A stretch of 64,000 bases of DNA from Ophthalmolycus amberensis. Taxonomy: Eukaryota; Chordata; Actinopteri; Perciformes; Zoarcidae. Made by a program: the position numbers and the translations under genes. Of the stretch, positions 1 through 12,000 are shown piece by piece. Positions within the stretch are counted from its first letter, which is position 1, and each line of letters opens with the position of its first letter. The notes under the pieces are model-generated. The model saw nothing but the letters and a program-made list of their open reading frames with translations. It was not told the origin of the DNA and did not search any database. The stretch covers positions 62,001 to 126,000 of the forward strand of contig JAFEUB010001386.1 in assembly GCA_024529925.1 (NCBI GenBank), in the 5' to 3' direction.

Positions 1-518
1 TTGAGTTCATCTGCACCAAAGTCGGAAAACTATTTCTTGATGGACCAGAAGGTACAACGAAGCAAGTTCAACATACCCAAGTTTTCTTTTGGTTATCTGG
101 CTTAACTAATCCTGGACGAGGAAATTAACAGATCTATAAAATCACCGCTTAAACATATTTTCACCGGAAAAAAATGCTGCAGCACGAGTAGAGCTGACTA
201 TAATTGTGTGTATTCCATTAAATGAATGTGTTGCTTATATGTATTCTTATGGCGTGTATGACAATATTTAAGTCATATTCCTTCAGCTGCAACTCCAGCA
301 GAGCAAACTAACGCCACATCCAGTTTGTCACTGTAAGAAACAACCCCAACATGTCAAACTGCTTCACATGACCCACATAAGTGAAGGTATGATGAGAGAA
401 CATACCGATTCACACCGCTGGGTTTACAGCTGAAATAATAAGGCAAAAATATTTTCACACTGACAGCATGAGAATAGTTCTGCAAGATATTTATTTACCA
501 AAATACACATGTAATAAA
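1..518. other. Non-coding flank, no feature recognised
   Basis: I see no open frame with family motifs, no terminal repeats and no RNA gene. The base composition is AT-rich and ordinary for fish intergenic sequence. Confidence 0.5.
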
Positions 519-735
519 GGGCCAATGGGTAGAGAGAGTCGTCCGGCAACCGCAAGGTCGGCAGTTCGATCCTTGGCTGCTACGTGTCCTGTGCCGAAGT
601 GTCCCTGAGCAAGACACTGAACCCCTAACTGCTCCCCGGGCGCTTGTCAGCAGCCCACTGCTCCCAATAAGCAAGGGATGGGTTAAATGCAGAAGTCAAA
701 TTTGTGTATATGTATATGACAACTCTAATACATTT
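519..735 (+). repeat. tRNA-derived SINE
   Basis: The head has tRNA-like internal promoter elements: an A-box-like TGGGTAGAGAG and a B-box-like GTTCGATCC about 35 bases apart. It is followed by the fish SINE body (GTCCCTGAGCAAGACACTGA, then CCCCTAACTGCTCC). The promoter boxes are degraded, so this is not a functional tRNA gene. Confidence 0.8.
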
Positions 736-1619
736 CTAAATTTCGAATTATAGTCAGATCTATCGGGCTCTAGATGAGACAGTGATATTACAAATCTGTT
801 AATTTACACATTCACACAGTCAGCGATTTATTGACAGCCGTCTTTTGTTGCATGCGTCTGTTTAAACTGTGTTGCTTTTAGTCTGGATTATGACTTCAAC
901 TTCTTTATTTGTGTAACATTAATTCCGATATCTACGTAGCGATCTTTGGTTGGTCAGTAGGCGGTATTTGTTTACCAGTTGATCTCTTATCTCCAACTTT
1001 CCTACTTAGGTGTTCAGTGTATGTAACCATGGCGATCTACCCTGGTAATCAGCGAACCTCCGTCGTGGAACTGAAAACCCGGAGTTCACCCTGAAGTTAA
1101 CTCGCTAACCTCAAATCCTGCTTTGTGGTACAGGCCCTTGGTTTTGTGCAGGGGGTCATCATCATGAAACAGCACGAGGCCTTCTTCAAATTGTTGCCAA
1201 TTATTGCTACAGCAAGATATCCCCTCTTTGAAACTAAGAGCTATGATAAAAGTAGTATCCATATACTTTTGGAAACATAACTTACAAACAGTACATTAAA
1301 AAGTATGATTATATGCTGTTACATTACATGATTATGTATTGGTTGTGTTATGCTGTGTTCTCTCCGCCTCCTCAGGCACAGTGTCTGAGTTATCATGATG
1401 AAATCAGATCTAGCGCAGCACAGACTTCCTGGTGGGGAGAAGCAAAGAGAAGTGGACATGTTAGATTTTGAATCAGTCAGTTATTTTTCCGTCAACCATC
1501 CACATCTGTGTCTCAGACGAGCACACACACAGATATTACATAAACTCCAGTAACTGAATTATTTTTGTATCAGTCCATCTCCTTTCACACAGATATATTG
1601 ACAGTGCCCCCACCCATCC

Positions 1620-1792
1620 CTACCTCTTGTTGCGACGGTGGAGAATAGCCTTGTGAATCTCCGCCAGCAGAGTTTCCTTGTTGTTCTTTATGTTGGCTTT
1701 AGCCGTCTCCAAAACAAACTCAATCTTCTCCTGGCTGAAGGGACGCTGGAAGGTGGAGAACTCCTCCATCTTCGCTTTGACCTCCTCTGCAT
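1620..1792 (-). CDS. pla2g4c-like: pla2g4c-like exon 13 (last coding exon)
   Basis: Residues 494-550 plus TAG. It encodes [20 protein letters not shown] and a terminal helix ending AILHRRNKR. The acceptor is TTATTATAG. There is no CaaX prenylation box, unlike human PLA2G4C. The last bases before the stop (AAGAG, GTAGGG) could also act as a donor to a further exon not seen here. AATAAA signals on the minus strand occur near 904-909 and 826-831. Confidence 0.88.
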
Positions 1793-2987
1793 CTATAATA
1801 AAGCAGCAAACACTGGTTTAGGCTCCAATCACCTGCTACCCCTCTACTTCTCGACACCTTGCTAAAAGTGTAGCTCTGTAAGTGCTATGGTCCAAGGGTT
1901 TTGTTGTGGTTTGTTTACCGTTTTAGTGTGAATGTCCTCGCCTCTTGTGTCTTGTCTTACATCCTGCCTTTGTGATTGTCTGCCCCGCCCTTATGAGTTT
2001 CACCTGTCCCTGGTTATCCCCCTCTTTTCCCTGGATTTAGTCTGTGAATGTAGCGGGGCCTTAGGGGGGGAAATGAAAGGGAACCAACAACGCCACCTGG
2101 GGAATTACACGCCAGGAAATATAAGCTTAACAACTCTTATATATGGTGTAGAATTGTTTGGAAATTTGTCGGAACTGTCGGAAATTTTCCAGTTGTTGGA
2201 ATGCTGATTAAGCATTCCAAGTATTGTTATCCTATTCTCTATTGTTGGAATGCTAAACATCATTCCAACAAATCCTTCTACTTCCTCATACTTTCAGCTA
2301 CAGACACTATTTCAACTTTAACATTTTTAGAAAACCCTGAACTATTGCTGCATTATTCAGCTTTTTGATATCTTTTACACTTTTTGAACTGTCTCATTTT
2401 AACTTTTATGATTTTTTCAGTCCTTTTCTGACTTTATAATGGGTGTGTATTGCGCATCTTAGAGTGCATGATGTCACCGCTAGAGTGAAGAGCAGCTTGA
2501 GATTCTTGTGAAAAAAACATTTGTCTTTTGCCACTGACTCCACAATTTTCATTCTTCATGCATAATTTTTGCATGGAAAAGTAGCTAATTGTCTCCTTGT
2601 CATAGACAAATGACTGTGGAATCCAACGGACTTACACATTTGGCACAAAGAGTCACAGAGCGACATGAAGTCCAACCAACTGCTCCATTAGACTCCATGT
2701 TAAATCTGACCACTCATTTCTCAAAGAAAGCAGACGGTACCAGTTTTGTATATTGCTCTGGAGCTCACATTCTTAACACCACAAACATAAAAACCACATC
2801 ACCGTGTTCGGCAGAGTCTTATCTCTCTCACGGTATCCATATTTTGGCAATCAGACTCCTGCTTTTTGTTAAAAGGAGGCAGGGGTTTTGTTCAAAATCA
2901 CTGTTTACTGTAACGTTTGTTAATCAGTCTGCCTCTAACACCAGGTGCGTCCTCACCATGGCAACCAGTCACACACGCTCGCGCTCG

Positions 2988-3024
<37 letters not shown>

Positions 3025-6000
3025 GCTCTCTCTCTCTCTACACTGACACACAAATGACTTGGAGATATTCAGTCAAAGGCATTGTTAGACCGCCTGTCTG
3101 TTTGTCTGTCTGTCTGTCTGCCTGTCTCTCTCCCCCACTCACTCAAAGTGCTCCTAATTATGGATATTATATGTTACAATGCATTTACTTATGGAAGTTT
3201 AGACCAAGAAGTGTGTTTGAGTGCCTGTAAGAGAGGGTGTTTGAGGAATGTGCTGGAGCGCGGGGTTGGAAAGTGGCTGGGTGAGGTGTTAAGATCAGAA
3301 CAATAGGTCAAGAGCCAAGGAGGGGCTTGTTGGACTTCAGCCAATCTGATTGTAACCTGCACCAGCTGTCTTTTTGGCCCTGCCTTGCCGAAGGACGACA
3401 CAGCACATGGGGAGGGCCGGCCTTTCTCTTTGTTCAAACCCTAACAAAAATTGGCAACCACGAAGGGACTACAACTGAACTCGGAGAAGGCTGAGGGGAC
3501 GTAGATCGACACTTTTCGCGGGTACCCACAACAAAAGGTTTACAGAGCCGTTTTAATAAAAATCTGCATAGGTAGAAATAGGAAGCTTAGGCAGAAGTGT
3601 CCGACGATCTACGTTTCTAAAGGCTGGCCACGAGGAGAGGCTGCAGGAAGCAGGTAAAGTACTGTTGACCTGAAATTTAAAGTAAATTAAACAGCTAAAG
3701 TACTGTATGAGGCACATTTGCAAACTGAATAGGAATGTGTAGTGTTAATTTGGTAGTCTAAACGAAGTTTGGGTGGGTTGGTAGCTTTGAATTGTGAAAT
3801 TTGAGCGAGTGCTAATTTGGTAGTCTAGACGAGGTGTTTGGTTAACTTTGGATAACTTTGAATTGTGTGGTTCAAGCAAGATAATCAGAGCGTTGAGTGA
3901 GCTAGGCGGACTGAGACTGTGAAGCGGGAGTGCGTAGAAGTAGGTGACGACTCTTCTAGGTCCTGCATTTCAGGTTTGGTAAACTAAATGGCTTAGTAGA
4001 GTTTAAAGGTAACCGAGTTACGGTGTCGAAAATCGGGTGTTCCTGCGACTGAGGAGACTGATTGTCGCAGAGTGACTCGCTGGCTTTGACTTGAGTTCAC
4101 AGGACTGAAATAGGGGTGGGTAAAAGGGAAAATAGTACATTGTCCTCGTTAGCAGTTGTGTTTTGTCATAAGCGTTGTTGTAGTGTTGGAAATAGCATTG
4201 TGGGGAGAGACGATTGTGAGAACACATGGTGTGAATGAATTGTTTGAAGCCGGGAGCTAAAGGCCTGCTCCGGTGCTTACTGTAAATAGTTAAATAAACA
4301 AGATTATAAAGAAAATAACCGGTGCATTGTTGGAAGGGCCAAAGCATGGTCTAGTGCAGGGGTCGGCAACCCGCGGCTCGCATGCGGCTCGCGAGCCCCT
4401 CTGTTGCGGCTCCCTGAGTCTTTTTGCAAAAAAAAAATTTTTATGTTATTTTTATGTTTTTTGTCAGTGGACAATCTTTCAAAGGGAACACCTCATATCT
4501 TGGAGTTTGAGGTGATACTGTGTCACGGAAAATAAAAAAACGTTTTAATATTTAGTCAACTAAAATGTGCGTCACATCCTATTACGTCGCCGTCAAGCGC
4601 CGTCCCCTGCAGGTGGCTCGTCGTGATTGCAGACTCGGTAAGGTTATCAATGGATAAATCCAAAAAAAGAAAACTCCTGGTAGAAAATAGAAAATAGAGA
4701 ATTTAATTCTGCGTGGACGTATTTATTTGCGTTCACTGCCAACAACGCTGGCCTACCTGTATGCTTAATATGTGGCGAGAAATTTGCAAACAACAAAAAA
4801 TCGAATGTTGAAAGACACTTTCAGACCAAACACACAGCATTTGCTGAAAAATATCAAGCTGGAGATGCGTTAAATATCGCTCCCGCCTCACAGATGACAG
4901 CCTGCAGTCCTGTTTGAAGCTCAGTCACATCTTACAGCCCTGACATAGAGAAACTCTGCAGCGATGTTCAGAAACAAAAGTCACATTAAACAGGTGAGAA
5001 CACTATCATTTAATAGGCTATTATCTTGGAGAAAAATATTTATTTTAGATCCTGAACTGATGTAGTTGTGTTTTTATGTTCAGGCGCGACGGTTGATGGC
5101 TGTACGTGTCTGAGGAAAGAAGAGGATGACATCGCACTGAAATGGACTTTAGTCTTACTTAAATACAAACTGCCTATTTTTTATCTTCACTCATTTTAAG
5201 ATATTCGGCTGCAGCTATATTATATATTCATTTCAAAGTTAGCTACTTTTTATTTAATATTTTTTCCACAAACATGGGGAGAGGACCCAAATAGACTTGA
5301 CTTGTTCTGTTTGATTCACTTCTGCAGCTATGTTATATTTATTTCAAAGTAATTTTATTTATTTTCCACAAACATGAGGACCCAAATAGACTTGACTTGT
5401 TCTGTGTTTGATTCACTTCTGCAGCTATATGTTATATTTATTTCTAAGTTATTTCCCACAACTATGGGGAGGATGTTTAGTTCTGTGACCTCAATGTAGG
5501 CCTACACATGCCAGTGTATTTTTTTCTCCTCTTCATGAAAGTTAAAATAGCAATAAAATGTCAATAATTGTCTTTATTCTTGTTCTATTAATTCATAAAT
5601 ACAACAAACTATAGTTTTTGTATATATAATATAACTATATATAAAACGTATATAAGCTGTGATATCGAATAGCTTTTGCGGCACCAGACACATTTTATTT
5701 GGTGGAAAATAGAGCAAAATGGCTCTTTGGACAGTAAAGGTTGCTGACCCCTGGTCTAGTGCAGGGGTTCTTAACCTTTTTGACCTCGGGGCCCAACTTT
5801 TCAAGTACAAAGTGTCCCGGGGCCCATTCAAATATTAACACTATTAGTTTAACTAATTGATCTCATTAAAATGGCTGTAGCTTCTGAACCACTCTGACTA
5901 TATGCATCAAAAGTGTCAGAAAACCTGTAGGTCATACAGAAACAGAGCAGTGGGCCTTTGGAGTCAGTACAAATTGAAGATTTTTGTCCGCATAAAATAA

Positions 6001-9000
6001 AAAAGTATCTTTCAGTATAAATAACTGCCTGTGGCTGTATTTTTGCAGGTAAAGGACAGTATAGGGCTGTAACTACACTATCAGTGAACAACTGCCTCAA
6101 ATTTGAAGAAGATTGGAGAAAGTATGACCATTCTACAGTGTTTCTTCCATGAAGAGATCCAGGCGGAGCTCTAAAAGGACATTTGGAGACCCAAATGGAC
6201 ACATGGTAACCAAATGATATTCTGACACACTAAAGGTGTTTCTCCCTTTACATTTTGATATTATATTATTTCCCTTTTATTTTTAGCCTTTGCAAATTGC
6301 AAAAACTATGTATATATGGTCGAAGACGTGGTGTGTGAGTAGCGGACTTGCTGTGTGTAATGGCTGCGACCGAGTGCACGATCGAGTGTGCGGGTAGCTC
6401 AGTTACGCAAAGGTTATACGTTGGTTGACGGCTTATAGAAGAGGAAGATAAGGTTTGTACTATAAGTACTAGCGTTTTCTGAAGCCACTAGCTCCATGGT
6501 AACATCCGCTAGCACATTGTAATGTCTGTAATGTGTCTTTTTCCGTCGAAATGCTGCAAGATACGACTTGCAGCGGTTATGGCGACTTTGGACAGTGTGT
6601 GTTTGGGCTCCTTTTGTGAAAAATCCATAAGAAATTAAAGAAAATCGATGATTTATTTGCAAAGATGAGGATTTTGGGCATGCTGGGATACCAAACACGG
6701 CCATGTTTTGTGACGTAGTTTGTGTAAGCAAGCCATAGGAACGGAAGGGGAGGGGATCGACGGCGTCCTCGCGGAACAGGCAAAGCCCTTGTCAAGTAAA
6801 TGAGATCTTCACAGAGACCTGGCTCCATCGTTCACCAGGATCAAACTGCACTTGACGGGTGGACATCAGGATAGAGAGCAGGACTCTGGTGGACCAGAGG
6901 AGGAGGACTCTGTGTTTACATGTTGCTGCTGTTTACATTCCTAGTGATGCAAATCCCAAAAATGCACTACAGGAATGTACAACTGTTTTTGTTTTGTTTG
7001 TCGTGTTTATTGTGTTGTAAATGGGCTACAACTGAATTTTGTTGTGCATCGCTGTGTTGCATAATGACAATAAATGATCCCTGAATCCATGGTACTGATA
7101 AGTTAACCATCAGTGCTGATTCATTTTTTTAAGCTATGGCTGCCACATAAAGTAAGCTAGTTGAGTTAGTTGTAAACTCATTATAAAACAGTTTAAGCCA
7201 TAGTTAATTTTGGTTTAAAGATTGTATTTTTCATCCATTATCTGATGACCTCATAAATGTGTGTGTTCCCTACTTTGAGAAATGTATTATTGGCCATGTG
7301 GACCAATCAGGACCTGTAAACGGCTATATTGTTTACCATAGAAGACAAAACCAGAAATGGAACACATGGAATGAATAGGTCGATATAAATAAACTTGTCT
7401 GCTGATGTTTCCGAGTGAATATCAAAGTCAAGGATGAATGTAGACATTTTAGTAGCCTATTATATGTTTTAGTTTGCTTGTTGCCTCACTACAATGCCAA
7501 ATAATCATGGTATTATATTCGCTTCCAGAGCAGCTCTGCCTCCGAGAATAAAAATCATGAAAAGTCTGCATGTGCGTGTAACTGCATGTGTGTGTAACAT
7601 ACCTTTGCAGTTTCTTCTGTTATAGAGTGGCATGTAAATGATCGAGGGCTCGTTCTCTTTTCCCTCAAACACGTAGCAGTCCTTTGGCCAGTCTCTCTCC
7701 TCAAGGATTTTGTCGTCTATGTCTGGGAAAGGCTTCTTCACCTCAGCTGCATAATCTCTGGCAAGAGTTAGTGTCTTTGAAAGGAGCAGAGGGGGAATGT
7801 TATTTCACAGGTTTCACAGCTTTCATTCTCTGGAACAAAATCTTGGAAATAATTTTCCTTGGGTTAGGCATAGGCAGATATCACTTTATAAATTAGATAC
7901 TTGTATAAAGGGATTAGAACAGGGGTGTCAAACTCATCTTCACTCCGGACAACATCAGCATCACGGTCCTCAAAGGGCCGGTTGTAAATGTAAGATGCCG
8001 TAAATGTAACTACTCCTGACATATTGGTAAATAACTGTCTCTGCATTTGATTATTGTTTATTTAAGTGTAACAATATTGTACATGCAGCTATATAAATGT
8101 AAAAATATATTTAAGCACATTTCTGTTATAACTTAAATCCTTTGAATTTAGGGTTAAGAAACCCACATTACTCTATCAAAGATCAAACTATTAAAGAAAA
8201 TATCAAACACTCATATCAAACACAAGTTATTACAATAACTTTGTTCAATGCTTAAAATCCTTTCAAGGGTGCGTTTGCACCAGGGGCGTTTGTAGGATTC
8301 AAAGACAGGGGGGGCTTAGCCGAAGGGAAGCAGCATGTTTTTTTGGGGCCCATTTGGGGCCGTGGATATCCATTGTTTCAGACAGCTCATAGATTAGTTC
8401 AATCAGAAAGAGTGTGATTTTGCTCTCTAGTTTTGCTTGCATTCAGTATATGATAACACAAATATGAACTTTTCTCAAATAAAGAGAGAAATAATTTTCC
8501 TGCTTGTAAAGGAAAGACGGATAAACTAGCTTTCATATCCGCGTCACTCCCAAATCCTAACTCTTAAAGGGACGCACACAATGGATGCAGAATGGACCTG
8601 ACAGGGTCAACTTTTGACTTGTTTACTTGTTTTATTATGAGCAGGATTGTAATTTGAACGGTGAGAAAACATACAAACCAGAACGCACGCACATATGTAG
8701 CATGTTAGAGTTATAAATAACTTGCCCATGTGAGAAACAATAGTTTAATTTAATGACATCACCAAAATAAAATAAAAGTTTTTTGTTTTTTAAAGCCAAT
8801 AATGCCAAATTATTTGGGGGGGCTGAAGAACATTGTATGGGGGCTTCAGCCCCCCTAAAATAGGCCTAACGACGCCCCTGGTTTGCACAATCCCACGTGA
8901 AGTATTTCATGTGTTGTAAAGACACGTTTAAAGTAGTCTTCAATGTACTCGCAATACATTTACATGTCAAGTGTACAGTAACCAGCCAAAGAGCTGCTTC

Positions 9001-12000
9001 TGTGACTGTGTTTATGTATCTCATAGTTATGACTTTCTATCTCATAACTTCGACTACGGGGATATTTTTTTTATCAAATCCAATTTAATTGTTTGTTTTG
9101 TTTTTTTTAAATCATCTGACTGGCGGATTCGCAGGCCACATAAAATGACGTGGCGGGCCGGACACGGCCCGCGGGCCGTATGTTTGACACCCCTTGATTA
9201 GAAGTAGCAATTAGGGGTCTTAGCAATGTTTATCATCCACATTTATACTAGAAATACATTAAAGCATCTAAAATGGACTGCAGACTTGGTCGCATTAAGT
9301 CCAGCAATTCTTTTTTTTCCATAATGATATTACTGACTGTAAAGCAATAGCTTTATAGTCAGTAATATCACATTTTCCATTATATTATTTACAAGATACC
9401 TTTGATTTGATTGGCTTGCAGTGAAAGGCCCATATATGGTATTAGTACTTTACTGTTAGTTATTAATTTATGGTTCAGGCACAAGAGGTGTGTCAGCCAA
9501 GACAGCCCAACAGTGTCCAGCGCCTTCAGCATATCAGGGCGGACCTCGTCCGGGTCAGCAGTCTGAGTTTCCTCCGTAGGGTGGCCGGGCTCAGCCTTAG
9601 AGATAGGGTCAGGAGCTCGGTCATCAGGAGGGAGCTTGGAGTCGAGCCGCTACTCCTTCGCGTCGAAAGGAGTCAGCTGAGGTGGTTCAGCATCTAATCA
9701 GGATGCCTCCTGGACGCCTCCCACTGGAGGTTTTCCAGGCACGTCCAACTGGGAAGAGACCCCGGGGAAGACCCAGAACACGCTGGAGGGACTACATCTC
9801 CCAGCTGGCCTGGGAACGCCTCGGGATCCCCCAGAATGAGCTGGAACATGTTGCGGGGGAGAGGGAAGTCTGGGTCAGCCTGCTTGACCCCGCGACCCGA
9901 CCCCGGATAAGCGGAGGAAAATGGATGGATGGATGGTTCAGGCAGACTGAAACAATTCAATTAATTTTACTTATGTAGTTGAATATCACAAATTTGCCTC
10001 AGGGGCTTTACAATCTGTACAGCATACAACACCCTGTCCTTGGACCCTTGCATCTGTTTAGAAAAAAAATTAATCCTTTAATGGGGAAAAAAATGGAAGA
10101 AACCCCAGTGAGAACCCCAGAACAGAGACTTGCAAAGGATGTCATGTGTACTCAATCAACAACATGTTAAAATTACAACACAGTCAATCCATAATCATAC
10201 AGTAAGCCTACCTCAAACATGTTTCCAGCGCTGTACTCTGGTGCGATGATGAGGTCAATGTCCCTCTTTTCTCCCAGAAATGAAGGGTAAGCTACGTTTA
10301 TCAGCAGCCCAGCGTCTACCAGCTGGAATCTTTCTTGAGAGCGAAGGCAAGTTGGAACCATTGAATCTGCCCAGCAAAGAAATTTAAGAATTTTTCAATT
10401 CAACCAAACTTCAGGAAAGCTTTTTTCAACTTATTTATTTATTAATCTACTTACTAATAATTTTCTTCATTATTGTATTGCATTTGCAAATAAAATATAA
10501 TGTTGCTGTTTTATAAATGTAAAAATGTCCGTCAGTAAAGAAAAGACTCTTAGCAAATAGCTATTTACACATCCTGTAGATATGGAGCACTCATTTTGAG
10601 TCATGTTTGTGTCCACATGATGCGTCTCAGTTTTAGGTCTGTTTTTGGTCTCTACAAACTCCTGAAAGTTTGTTATTATCTAGCGTTCATCTAGATCTAC
10701 CTATTATCTAGGTTAACACCTTTCAAATACGCAGTGTTTTGACCCATTGTTAGGCATATTTCCCAAAATGTAGTGAGTTACACGATACACGATTGTTCTG
10801 TCCAAGTGGTAAGAAAATCCTCCCACCAGTACCTTTCACCTAACAAGATTTGTTTGTTGAATACGTTTGAAAACCAAAAAGTAAGAACAGCTAGTGTTAG
10901 GGGCCTTTCATCCTGATATCCAAGGATCCAAGCACTCCCTTCACTCCTGCGGTTACTAACCAATCAATACCTGCACGCTGTGATGGCAATGAAGTTGTGG
11001 TACTTTAGCAGTAATCTACACTGACTAAACGAAACAAAGTCATAACAAAGGTAAAGGGAAATCAAGCACCATAAACCAGATAAACAAAGTAGCGTTTTTA
11101 CCAAAGTTAATTGCAACTATTGATGAAGGGGTCTGTTTTCTCACCTTGGTATTGGTAGAGGAAATTTCTGGTCGTTCCCCACTCCCATGTCATAATTTTG
11201 GGAAGGACCTTCTTCGTAAGTAGAGAGACTGGGGAAAAACATTGAAAAGTAATACACAGACATGTTTACATCATGTGCACATCATATTAAAATGGGTCTG
11301 TTTGTCTACAACTTTGACCCACTGACCATGTGTTTTGAAAGCTCCATCCTCCAGACTCTCGCTCCAGGTCTCTACTGCCGCCAGCAGCTCCATAATCCAC
11401 TGCTGAGAAAGACTTTTTCTTTCCTCCGAACTTTTTGGCTCCAGCCACGCGGACTTATTATGTTTGACCTTGTCTGGAAAAGAAAAGATTTGAACGGACA
11501 CCGTGGCATTTTGAATCAGACTGTGTCATTATTTCATCACAGACACAAAAATGCCAAAACAATTGTATTTAATAGTTACATTTTATCGTAAATTATCTGA
11601 GCAGGGTCATCGTGATAACTGCTACTACTACCTTCTAGTATTTTCTGCAGCTTGTCGAGGTCAGACAGAGCAGTAGGATCCTTAATGGTGCTTCTGGTAA
11701 GGGCAACTAGTTTATCAAGGGCATTGTATACACGCAGGGACTCTTCAGCAGCACCGTCTATCTGTCCAGACACTGAAACACACACCACACACACACACAT
11801 GATATTTATCCCTGCAGTGTCTTAAAATACATTTAGTGTTTGAGACAACGTCAAATAGTGATTACCATTCAGCCAGGGAGGGATGAACTCTCTGATTGTC
11901 TCCTCATCAGCCAACGCACTACCTAGAACACCTGCATGGTTTCAACACACACACGACCACACACAGTTTGATAACTTTTATGCATTAAAGTCTACAGTAT

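Noticed and set aside
519..735. tRNA gene at the SINE head
   Set aside because: A- and B-box-like words are present, but no cloverleaf can be drawn and a SINE body follows. The same holds at 18401 and 59186.
2589..3230. 213-codon plus-strand frame
   Set aside because: Its length comes from the CT and TGTC microsatellites, which code for Ser-Leu and Cys-Leu runs.
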